A DNA stretch of 64,000 nucleotides from Lithodes maja (lineage: Eukaryota; Arthropoda; Malacostraca; Decapoda; Lithodidae): contig JBAKBP010006541.1 in the NCBI GenBank assembly GCA_037953745.1, positions 1 through 64,000 of the forward strand, in the 5' to 3' direction. Every line of letters begins with the position of its first letter. Positions within the stretch are counted from its first letter, which is position 1. The notes below the pieces were generated by a model that ran no database searches, was not told where the DNA came from, and saw nothing but the letters and a program-made list of their open reading frames with translations. The position numbers and the translations under genes are program-made. This document shows, in pieces, positions 1-9,937 of this stretch.

Positions 1-41
1 TCACAAAAAAAGAAAAAAAGACAAATAATGAAAGCAAGCAT

Positions 42-115
42 GTGATCCACCGGGATTCGAACCTGGGTTACCACATACAGATTTTAAACACTCTAACCAT
101 TTCACCATCAAGGCA
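42..115 (-). pseudogene. tRNA-like remnant (tRNA pseudogene or SINE head)
   Basis: On the minus strand the segment carries an A-box-like TGGTGAAATGG near its 5' side and a B-box GGTTCGAATCC near its 3' side, spaced as in a tRNA. The T stem pairs in 4 of 5 positions. The acceptor stem pairs poorly and no convincing anticodon stem is seen, so a working tRNA is unlikely. It may be the RNA polymerase III head of a SINE. Confidence 0.4.
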
Positions 116-257
116 GTTATAAGTATAGCATAAGACTACGATTAATATCCATTTATCGAATACTGGACATTAATCTAATCATGTACTACACCCAACTGCA
201 CTTATGAATAGCCTATGGTTAAGTGAGAGGGAAGGATAAAATAAAATTAATATGCAA

Positions 258-755
258 ATCATCACAGAGTCACCAATTTATCAACACAGCCATTACATAG
301 TCAGTGGTGGAGGGGGGAAACTTAAGGGGGCCCCACCTCGTTTTTTTTTTTCTCTCTCTGGGTTGTATCTATTTGGCCCCATTCAGCCTACTGTTTTAAG
401 ACATTTATCCCCATCCAGGTGTCGATTTTTTCCTGGTGAGCGGTAGGGAACCAGCATATTTTTAAAAATGTTTTTGACAGCAGGCTAAATTTGTAAATTT
501 TTTCGGTAGGAAAATGTCTCCGGTGAGGCTGGATATCTTTATACAATGCTGGCTCAATATCGCTCGTCAGGAAGAAATCGACACCTGGTTGGGAATAAAC
601 GTCTTAAAACAGTATGCTAAATGGGGCTTAATGGATACAAGCCAGAGAAAGAGAGAAAATGAGAGAAATAATAGCAGGTGACCCCCCAAAAGTCATCACA
701 GAAGCACCAATTTATCAACACAGCTATTAAATCGTCAGTGGTGGAGAGGGGAGAC
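258..755. repeat. Foldback (inverted-repeat) element inside a 65-bp direct repeat
   Basis: Two arms of about 95 bp (349-444 and 560-659) are imperfect reverse complements of each other. They share the motif AGGTGTCGATTT with the MITE copies near 34200 and 36870. Outside the arms, 258-321 and 691-755 are a direct repeat of about 65 bp at roughly 85-90% identity by eye. No coding potential is seen. It is best read as a non-autonomous foldback or MITE-like element with a duplicated flank. Confidence 0.6.
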
Positions 756-1343
756 ATAAAATAACATGCTCGACCCCCGCTCCTTCTTCCCCGTTACCTC
801 TCTCTCTCTCTCTAATATATATATAACGGTGACTCGCTGACGTGGAGGGACCTACCTCAGGCCCAGCTCTGAGATGCCTCCTGGCCAAGAGGACCTAGAG
901 GATAGAGCTACAAAGAGAGGATTAGTTCCGAACGACCGGGCGACGGCGGAGGAAGAGCAGGAAACATGGTTACACATCCGTCACCTTCCAGGGTGATAGC
1001 GGCGACGCTACAGGTAATGCCGCCGTCTTTACAGACTGGCACTTTCCGCCTAGCAGTACAGGAGCCCGAACCCGGAGGTAGTGCACCGGGAGGCTGCCCT
1101 ATCACTAAGCGCATAATACCAGGCCAGCCGTAGTGCCGTGTACATGCACGGATTGCATCCCTGCGGTTGGTTCTGGTGGGGTGCCCCGAGGCCCCTAGGT
1201 CCCACCCCTATTAAGACCTTGGGATGGCCTCTGGCTGATAACTGTCCGGGGTTCCCTGGAGCTGGATCCCTCGGAATAGTGACTTCCAACGTTAGCAACA
1301 ATACCGATCATGACAAAAACCTATCAAAGAAAACGTAAGTCTG

Positions 1344-1946
1344 TTGAAACAAAATTGCAAAAGGACACTACCGCAGATTCTTCCCCCAAAGTTCAGGTTC
1401 GGAACTGTGAATGTCGGCACTATGAAAGGAAGAACGGGTGAGATTGAGGAGATGCTAGAAGGACGGCGGGTAGATGTATATTGTGCCCAGGAAACCCAGT
1501 GGAAAGGGAGGAGTGCAAGGTGGATTACGGGAAAAAATGAACGTTTCAAGTTCATAAGGAAGGGAAACGAACAGGAGGGATGGGTTTCCTTCCTGGAGAG
1601 GTGGGTAGATTTTGTGATAGAAGTTAAAAGGTTTAATGAAAGACTGATTTTACTAAGAATGAAAGTTGGGGCGAGAGTCATAGATATTATATCAGCTTAT
1701 GCCCCCGAAATAGGCTTAGCTAGAAATGTCAAACAGTTTTGGAATGAATTATTAGGGGTGGTTGTCGAATGCAAGGAAGTCGAGGTAGTAATTGTGGGAG
1801 GAGACCTGAATGGGCATGGCGGGGCAGGTGCTGACGGATATGAGGGTGTGCACGGAGGTCAGGGTTATGGTTGTCGGAACCTCGGAGGTGAATACATACT
1901 GGAGCACTGTGCTGCCACGGGGATGGTGGTGTGTAATACTATGTAA
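1344..1946 (+). pseudogene. AP-like endonuclease domain of the RTE-type element (5' half)
   Basis: This frame holds the N-terminal part of an exonuclease-endonuclease-phosphatase domain, which nicks target DNA during target-primed reverse transcription. Visible motifs are FGTVNVGTMKGR (catalytic Asn block), CAQETQWKG (catalytic Glu block) and GGDLNGH (Asp-x-Asn block). The frame ends at a stop just before the gypsy insertion, and homology resumes after 9938 near the sequence RKWVRDTKIIPGEE. The leading residues lack a clear ATG; the frame opens with TTG, so the true start is probably lost or upstream. Family assignment to RTE or a close relative is by motif recognition only. Confidence 0.7.
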
Positions 1947-1963
1947 AGATAGGATGAGCCATC

Positions 1964-3732
1964 TGTTACACTGGCCAGCTTGCCAGAATGTACTCGTACT
2001 TGCTAGCGCTCGCCAGGGCAGTGAAATGGGCTATAATAATCGTAGAACGATGTTCTTTCTTTCTTAGTATTCATGTTGTCACAGACAGATCAGTGTTTGT
2101 CTTTATTCTTGTCTGTGACACTTGGAAGTATTTTATATCATTGATAGAGTTATAAGATATGTAGTGTGAATTGCAAGGAGAGAGAGCGAGGGAAGCAGCG
2201 AGGTGGTAGTATGTGCGTGTGTATGTATGTGTGCATTCCTTGCTTGGGCGGAGCCACCCGCTCGTGATTGTCCGGCGGGCCTGGCGTGTCATATGACGCC
2301 TGCTCTTCATGACGTAGTGGTCTGTGATTGGGGGCCGCTGTCTTAGCTCGGTGGTGGGGGGCTTCTTCCCGCATCTTTCCTTAGAGCTTGGTATGTTGTG
2401 CTTGGTCCTAGACGTCCCTTGCAATCTGTCCCCAATCTAACCCTCTTTACGACTGTTTCTCTCTCTGAACTTCTTCTTTTCCATACTTCTTGTCTTTATT
2501 CAATTACTTATCCCTTCTGGTTCTGCATACGACTTCCATAGTCGGCCAGTCGTATTACCAGCACCAGTTCTCCCATATATGTTTTGCACTAGCTTTAGGG
2601 ATTATTAGAGTCATAGTCACATGGTATCATAGTATTGGGATGCTTCTAATTATTGAGTTGTTCTTTCCTACTATTTAATGCTAGACAGTGGAGGGTATCC
2701 TTGGTCGTTGTCTGAGTTATGTATGTGGCAAGTCGGAACCTGTATGACTTCGACGGAGCTAGGTATCCTGTAACCCTTGTGCATATTTTTCCTTTGCGAG
2801 TGTAGCAGCATACAAGCGAAGGGCTTTTGCCTACTCTTGCTCGTATGCTTACTACTTCATTTTGTTGACCTTTGTGGAGCGCCAGGGTAAGACCAGATAC
2901 TTGAGATCTGGACTTACCAAGAGAGCCTCCTAGTCACTTAATGTAACATAAGGGAAATCTGTTCAAGGGGAGACAGTAGGATACGAGCATGCTTGCGCTC
3001 TGCCTAGGTTCCTTGTACCTTTTATGCCACTGCTAGACTTTATTAGTGGGAAAGATAGCATTGTGTTTATTAACTTTAACTGCGTATGCTTTAGGAATTA
3101 TTCACGCCTTATTTTAGTAGGTTGATGCATAGTGCACAACCCAGTTTGGCTGTTAAGTTGGCTGAGGAAGTACTGTTTTGAGTGGCTGTTATTAGTGCTG
3201 TCACAGAGTTGTTGCACTCCCTTGTTTTACATATATGTATCCTACTTGTTGGTGTATTTAAGATACACGCTTTGGTGTCCTGCCCCTGCATTATTTCTGT
3301 TCTATATTCGACGAGCATCTTAGAGCATCAGACGTATTCAGAAGATTCCATATCTGTTTGCTGTAGGACTAGACTTCCAATGTTTTCATAGAGCATTGAA
3401 GAGTTTAGTGTTGAGTTCAGACTCACACTAAAGTTAACATAAGCATATACTCCTTTATTAAATCTTGTCAAAAGTTTATTTAAGCATTGTTATTACTTGA
3501 AAGCATTTTATTAACGTAAGTACTCCTGTTGTGAGTAGGCTTTGCCGTCACCGGAAAGCCTTTGTAGAAGTACACTTAACCCAGTTAATATTAACTCTGG
3601 AGGGTGTAAGTGTTTTGTTCACCGGCTTAATAGTTCGAGGGTTTGGAATTAGCGTACCGTTGTTGTAGATATAGCCTATCTTCTAGTCCAATATTAAGTG
3701 CCCTTGTTTATTTCGTAGTGCCGGTCGTAACA
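1964..3732 (+). repeat. 5' LTR of gypsy element 1
   Basis: 1,769 bp, bounded by TGTTAC and GTAACA, and repeated at 8146-9933 with small indels. It contains a purine-rich GAGAGAGAGCGAGGGAAGC block and a GTGTGTATGTATGTGTG block. No strong TATA box is evident. Open frames inside it (for example 2071-2424 on the minus strand) recur in the other LTR only because the LTRs are copies of each other. Confidence 0.9.
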
Positions 3733-3734
3733 AA

Positions 3735-3746
3735 TGGCGACCTTAG
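3735..3746 (+). other. Putative primer binding site of element 1
   Basis: TGGCGACCTTAG begins two bases after the 5' LTR. The first eight bases, TGGCGACC, also occur downstream of LTR A at 39240, which supports a shared primer tRNA. The motif resembles the tRNA-Arg primer site reported for 412/mdg1-type gypsy elements; this is inferred from memory, not tested. Confidence 0.5.
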
Positions 3747-3991
3747 TTCAGTATATAGTGAACTGAATATTGCATTTTTTTTTGGAGATATCTTATTGCC
3801 ATTTGGGGTTGAATTTATTTCTCGCAGTGTTGGCAGTGGACATTGTTTTGAGGATATATGGAACTTGTTGGAGTTTATTGGTGACCTAGTATTGCACTTA
3901 AAAACATCTTCGAATATTTTTGGTGAATAAAGCTACGCGAGAGTTTGGCTACTTTTGTCTTGACTTGAGAATTTTTGTTGTTGACTCCATC

Positions 3992-4738
3992 ATGTCACTG
4001 GACGGGTCTGAGCATAGTGAGGGCACAGTGCGAGAGACAGGCGAGGAGGTGGAGAAGGTGGAGATGTTTAACGGCGTTCGGGTGGTGAACAATGAGGAGG
4101 ATGCTCGGAGATTTTTGGAGGAGCCTGTGACGGCGGACCGGGTGTCGGGGCTGGACCGGTATGGACTGCAGTGTATAGCCACGGTCTTAGGGTTTTCTGG
4201 TACTAGCGGTTTGTCGAGAAGTGAGCTGGTTACCTGTGTGCTGGGTGGGGTGCATGGGGGTTCAGGTGGAGCGGGAGCTGGGGCACCTTCGTCCCAGCCC
4301 CCATTCCACTCAACTCCTATCATGGCGCCCCCTCGGGTTCCGGAGCCGGGTACGTTCCCGCAGGCCGATGTCCTCTGGCAGTTGGGTATGCCTCTAGGTG
4401 ACTCACGGGGTGGGTCCCTGGTAGTAGCACCCCTTCCTCGGGGTTTGTCTTCCGAGATGTTGTTTCAGCTCGAGCTCGCCAAACTTGAGCAACAGGAGCG
4501 ACAGGCTAAGCATGAGGCTGAGCTCGAGCAGCGGAAGCATGAGGCTGAGCTCGAGCAGCGAAAGCATGAGGCTGAGCTCAGGCAGCAGCAGCAGCAGCGA
4601 GAGGCTGAGGTCAAGTATAAGTATGAGGCTGAGCTCAAGCAGCGAGAGGCTGAGCTCAAGTATGAGTCTGCAAGGTATTGTGCCGATGTTGACCTAGAGA
4701 AAACTCGTGTAGAGGTGACGGGGAACCGTTTCGTCTAG
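3992..4738 (+). pseudogene. Gag N-terminal region of element 1, ended by an in-frame amber stop
   Basis: The likely start is the ATG at 3992; the frame is open back to 3920. The N-terminal part contains NNEEDARRFLEE followed by a SAP-like helical segment ending in LSRSELVTCVL, clearly related to the Gag start at 39321. A Gly/Pro-rich linker and then a charged coiled coil follow, with four or five repeats of KHEAELEQR or REAELK (about 4490-4670). A single TAG at 4736-4738 separates it from the downstream frame, which continues in the same phase. It is therefore a premature stop rather than a normal gene end, unless it is read through. Confidence 0.7.
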
Positions 4739-4780
4739 GGGGGTCGACCCCATGACCAGTCCCTGTCGCATCTACTAAAG

Positions 4781-7774
4781 TTGGTTCCAGTGTTTGATGA
4801 GTTAGGAGTTACAGAATTCTTTCTCCGTTTTGAGAAAAAGTGCCGGGAGCACCACTGGCCAAAGGAGAAGTTGGCAGCCCTTGTTTCGTCACGATTGACG
4901 GGGAAAGCACTCAAGGCGTACAATGCTTTGCCCCTAGATTCCTGCGTGAATTATGAGGCGTTGAAAGAGGCTGTCCTGAGGGCGTATGAGTTGCAGCCAG
5001 AGACCTATAGGCTGAAGTTTAGGGCGGTTCCTAAGAGAAAGGAGAGTACTTTCCAGGAACACGCTAGAGAGCTGTTAGATGCATTTGAGAATTGGTTAAG
5101 GTCGGAGAAGGCAACTACTGTTGATGCAGTGAAGCAATTAGTGTTGTTAGAACAATTTTTCAAATGTACTGGCAGTGACTTGACTCTTAACCGGAAAGAA
5201 AAGCAACCTAAAACTCTGAAGAAGGCGGCTGAGCTGGCTGACCTCAGGTTGTCATTGATTCGTGGGTGCGGGTCTGCACAGAGAGCTGAGGCAGGTAACC
5301 AGGGGCATACCACTCCACCCCCCCCCCCCCAAATGAATGACACAACAAATTATCCTATTAAGAGTACTGGTGCCAATTTTGATCCCAAGTCGAAACCCTT
5401 CCCGTTAAAGAAATGCCAGGGCCCTTCCTCACCTCAGAGGAAGTCCAAGAGCGAAGTGGAATGTTTCAAGTGTCATGAGAAGGGGCATATTGCGCGCTCA
5501 TGTCCGAGCACACCGCCTACAGCAGTGGTGTCACTAGTGAGCAACATCGGTGTGTTTTTGAGGTCTTCCGCGTTTGCCCGGGGTAATATGTCGGTTGCGA
5601 AGTCACAGTCGGTGCAGAAGCAGCAGGAGGGCTCGTCACCCGTCCGAGATGCTTTTTTTTGCGGTATTAGGGGGCACGCCACTCTGAGGTGGGATGGTGT
5701 GGGGCATAGGCTTGAGTTGCTGCATGATACGGGCGCTTCCCAGACACTTATTAAGAACTTCACTGGCAAGCCTATTAACGCGGCTCGGGTTGTGGTGGTT
5801 CAAGGTATCAATGCTACGTGGTCTTACCCGCTGGTCAGAGTGGAGCTTGAGGTGGATGGTGTGACACGGGAGTTGGATGTGGGTGTTGTGGAGAAATTGC
5901 CAGTTGAGGGGGTCGACCTCCTTCTCGGTAACGACTTTGTGGTGCCTGCTTCCGAGGTTCCACCCTTAGTCATTGCCGAGAGGGCGGCCGACACGAGTAG
6001 GGAGGGGCAAGAGGGGCTCGAGAGATCTCAGTCCGCTAAGGTGTCACAGCCTAGTACCCAGGTTTCCGACCAGCGGAGGAAAGGTCGGAAGGAGAAAGTC
6101 AAGGCTGGAGGTCGGGTTGAGAGTTTGGACCCAGCGACACTCCTTGGTGACTCGGTACTTGCACCAAAATTGAGCTCCGGAGTGGCCCCAGAACCTGTCC
6201 CCCCTAGTGACATGGTAGGGCATGATGGCACTCCGCGACAGAGTAGTTCCCAGGTGCAACTAGAAGATCTTAGTCTTGAGAGTTGTGGGAACGGGGCTAT
6301 TGAACTCGATGAGGACGGGGAAGCATGTCATGTGAACCTGTTAAAGGAGTTTGTGAGGCGCCCACCTGAGCAGCCTACTGTCCCTGTGTTGGTCTGCAGC
6401 GGCCAAGGTGGAGAAGGAGAGGGGGGCAGTGAGGCACAGGTGTTGGAAAGTTGGGATTGTCATGTCTCAGCAGATCAGTGGGCGGGGAACACGAGGCAGA
6501 TGGCTGTGGAAGCGCTTGAGCACCTGCCTGAGCAACAGGGTGCAGCGATCCAGCACCTGCTCGGTTCATACCCCACTGTTTGTGCCGAGCACCCAGGCCT
6601 CACAACTCATGCGGTGCATGATGTTCCACTGGCAGGTCACTTGGGTGTGAGTAAACAATTGGCCTCGTTGTTTCAGTTGTTCAAGGTGGGCGACGAGGCT
6701 TTAGCATGGTTGTCAGGTCTGGGTCGACCCATGGCTGCTAAGGGTGGTGGTCAGTATCAGGCCATTAAGCAGATTGGTGAGGTTAACTATGGAGTAGATA
6801 CGCCCGATCGTCGCATAGCCTCCCAATGCTGCCCTAGTAAAATGCAACAGCCCTACCATAGACCGACTGTATCTGGCTGTGGCGCTGAAGGCGGTGATGC
6901 TGCGCAGGCAGATGTAGTCGCAGGGAATGCGGGGGTGTGCATGTACGGTATCGGCGGGGAAGCATTAGCACTTATGAACTGTGGGAGTGACTGCACAGGT
7001 GGTACAGATTGTCCCTCTCATGACCTGACTGTTTTAGGGACAGAGGTGGAGAAGGAGGGAGGCTATAGTTTAGAAACTGCGGTCCCGGCTGGGTTGTGGG
7101 AGGGCAATGAGCATGTTGTTCTTCGAGATAAGCTGCAACCTCTTGTTCCTAAGCGCCAAGAGAAGTTGCTTACGAGGCTGTGGCAGTACGTCCGTATGGT
7201 TGTTGATTCTCCAGGCCTGATGTCCGGGGGGGCACCCGACATAGAGGCTGGAGACAGTGCAAAGCTCAAATTGGCTCCCTACCATATAAATCCTGCTCAA
7301 CAGCCTGTCGTGAAAGCAGAGCTAGACTTCATGTTGGAGAAGGGTCTGAGGGATAAAGGATATCGTGAGTGGTCGTTGCCAGTGACTTTGCAACCTGAAT
7401 TGAGTGGCAAGATCCGTGTTTGTGTTGATTGCAAGAGTGTGGGTGCATTATCCCTGACAGACGCCTATCCATTACCCAGAGTTGACGACCCCATAGACCG
7501 CATCGGGGCTGCCTCGTTTATCACTAAGGTGGAAATAGTGAAAGGTTATTGGCAGGCCCCGTTGCCGGAGAGAGCGAAGAGAAGTGCCAGTCTTGTGATG
7601 GACTGGGCAGTTTATCAGTGTCAGGTGTGGTTTTGCTGCAGGAACACAAGTTGGATGTGTGGCATGTTAAGGGCACTGATAATGTTCTGGCTGATTGTTT
7701 GTCACGGGAGGGTATGTTTTAAGGAGAACCCTCGCCGTTCAGTCAGTGTTTGTTTGAGAGTGGAGAAAAATTAG
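4781..7774 (+). pseudogene. Gag-pol of element 1, patchwork of duplicated and deleted modules
   Basis: An open 997-codon frame in phase with Gag. Rough order: capsid-like region (1-170), CX2CX4HX4C zinc knuckle CFKCHEKGHIARSC (228-241), aspartic protease with DTGA at 316-319 and LLLGND near 385, an integrase C-terminal tail (HVNLLKEFVRRPP, about 516), a pre-RT linker (HPGLTTHAVHDV), then an integrase zinc-finger start (PLAGHLGVSKQL), a second integrase tail (VDTPDRR), a second pre-RT linker and an RT N-terminal part (DAYPLPRVDD, KGYWQAPL). The integrase catalytic core, the RT active site (YxDD) and most of RNase H are absent. The last RNase H residues (NVLADCLSRE) survive in another frame near 7620-7715. 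It cannot supply pol functions. Confidence 0.8.
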
Positions 7775-8145
7775 GCTTGCCCCTGTAGTGCAAATCCGCC
7801 AAAAACACTATTAAAATAATACAAAAACCTTGCATAAAAACTCTGTCTTTTGATAGTATATAAGTGCAGTATGTTACAGCAAGAATCTAAGACATTCTGA
7901 GTTTTTGTCTTAGTAGGCTAGGCTAGGTGAAGCTTGCTCGTTGAGCGTAATATTGTTAAGTGATACTATTATTTTGGGGAAGTGTTGTGTAGATTTTTTT
8001 TATGTAATGAAGTGTTTTATGTTTGTGATTGTGCCTTGTTTTCACAACTTGGGGGAGTAGATGGGTGATGCGGGGTTGGTGAGCATTCTGTCTGGTCAGA
8101 TGTGGCGTTCACCTGAGGTTAAAACGTCCCACATCTTGGGCGGGG
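7775..8145 (+). other. 3' untranslated region and polypurine tract of element 1
   Basis: No open frame of interest. Part of it (AGGCTTGCCCCTRTAGTGC, near 7770) matches the region after 62340 in the related element. It ends with GGGCGGGG directly before the LTR, the expected plus-strand primer site. Confidence 0.6.
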
Positions 8146-9933
8146 TGTTACACTGGCCAGCTTGCCAGAATGTACTCATACTCGCTAGCGCTCGCCAGGG
8201 CAGTGAAATGGGCTATAATAATCGTAGAACGATGTTCTTTCTTTCTTAGTATTCATGTTGTCACAGACAGATCAGTGTTTGTCTTTATTCTTGTCTGTGA
8301 CACTTGGAAGTATTTTATATCATTGATAGAGTTATAAGATATGTAGTGTGAATTGCAAGGAGAGAGAGCGAGGGAAGCAGCGAGGTGGTAGTGTGTGCGT
8401 GTGTATGAATGTGTGCATTCCTTGCTTGGGCGGGGCCACCCGCTCGTGATTGGCCGGCGGGCCTGGCGTGTCATATGACGCCTGCTCTTCATGACGTAGT
8501 GGTCTGTGATTGGGGGCCGCTGTCTTAGCTCGGTGGTGGGGGGCTTCTTCCCGCATCTTTCCTTAGAGCTTGGTATGTTGTGCTTGGTCCTAGACGTCCC
8601 TTGCAATCTGTCCCCAATCTAACCCTCTTTACGACTGTTTCTCTCTCTGAACTTCTTCTTTTCCATACTTCTTGTCTTTATTCAATTACTTATCCCTTCT
8701 GGTTCTGCATACGACTTCCATAGTCGGCCAGTCGTATTACCAGCAGCAGTTCTCCCATATATGTTTTGCACTAGCTTTAGGGATTATTAGAGTCATAGAT
8801 ATCATAGTATTGGGATGCTTCTAATTATCGAGTTGTTCTTTCCTACTATTTAATGCTAGACAGTGGAGGGTATCCTTGGTCGTTGTCTGAGTTATGTATG
8901 TGGCAAGTCAGAGCCTGTACGACTTCGACGGAGCTAGGTATCCTGTAACCCTTGTGCATATTTTTCCTTTGCGAGTGTAGCAGCATACAAGCGAAGGGCT
9001 TTTGCCTACTCTTGCTCGTATGCTTGCTACCTCATTTTGTTGACCTTTGTGGAGCGCCAGGGTAAGACCAGATACTTGAGATCTGGACTTACCAAGAGAG
9101 CCTCCTAGTCATTTAATGTAACATAAGGGAAATCTGTTCAAGGGGAGACAGTAGGCTACGAGCATGCTTGCGCTCTGCCTAGGTTCCTTGTACCTTTTAT
9201 GCCACTGCTAGACTTTATTAGTGGGAAAGACAGCATTGTGTTTATTAACTTTAACTGCGTATGCTTTAGGCATTATTCACGCCTTATTTTAGCCTAGGTT
9301 GATGCATAGTGCACAACCCAGTTTGGCTGTTACGTTGGCTAAGGAAATACTGTTTTGAGTGGCTGTTATTAGTGCTGTCACAGAGTTGTTGCACTCCCTT
9401 GTTTTATGTATATGTATCCTACTTGTTGGTGTATTTAAGACACACGCTTTGGTGTCCTGCCCCTGCATTATTTCTGTTCTATTTTCGACGAGCATCTTAG
9501 AGCATCAGACGTTTTCAGAAGATTCCATATCTGTTTGCTGTAGGACTAGACTTCCAGTGTTTTCATAGAGCATTGAAGAGTTTAGTGTCGAGTTCAGACT
9601 CACACTAAAGTTAACGTAAGCATATACTCCTTTATTAAATCTTGTCAAAAGTTTATTTAAGCATTGTTATTACTTGAGAGCATTTTATTAACGTAACGTA
9701 ACGTTATGTTGTGAGTAGGCTTTGCCGTCACCGGAAAGTCTTTGTAGAAGTACACTTAACCCAGTTAATTGATACCCCGTTATCCAGTAGATTAACTCTG
9801 GAGGGTGTAAGTGTTTTGTTCACCGGCTTAATAGTTCGAGGGTTTGGAATAAGCGTACCGTTGTTGCAGATATAGCCTATCTTCTAGTCCAATATTAAGT
9901 GCCCTTGTTTATTTTGTAGTGCCGGTCGTAACA
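8146..9933 (+). repeat. 3' LTR of gypsy element 1
   Basis: 1,788 bp copy of the 5' LTR, with scattered substitutions. It carries an extra segment near 9760 (about 20 bp, ATTGATACCCCGTTATCCAG) and a TAACG repeat near 9694 that the 5' copy lacks. The divergence shows the insertion is not brand new. Confidence 0.9.
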
Positions 9934-9937
9934 CATC

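Larger units (their letters stand above)
1960..9937 (+). mobile_element. Ty3/gypsy LTR retrotransposon, element 1 (defective, Gmr1-like)
   Basis: A complete LTR-to-LTR insertion of about 8 kb. The LTRs (1964-3732 and 8146-9933) start TGTTACACTGG and end GTCGTAACA. A four-base duplication, CATC, lies at 1960-1963 and 9934-9937. A primer-site-like TGGCGACC follows the 5' LTR after two bases, and a purine tract GGGCGGGG precedes the 3' LTR. The interior codes for Gag and a scrambled pol that lacks the integrase core and most of RT and RNase H. It is therefore non-autonomous. Its protease region is closely related to the element at 60162-64000. Confidence 0.9.

Noticed and set aside
2071..2424. 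117-codon minus-strand frame repeated at 8253-8606
   Set aside because: Its conservation is explained by both lying in the two LTR copies of one element. It has no recognisable domain.
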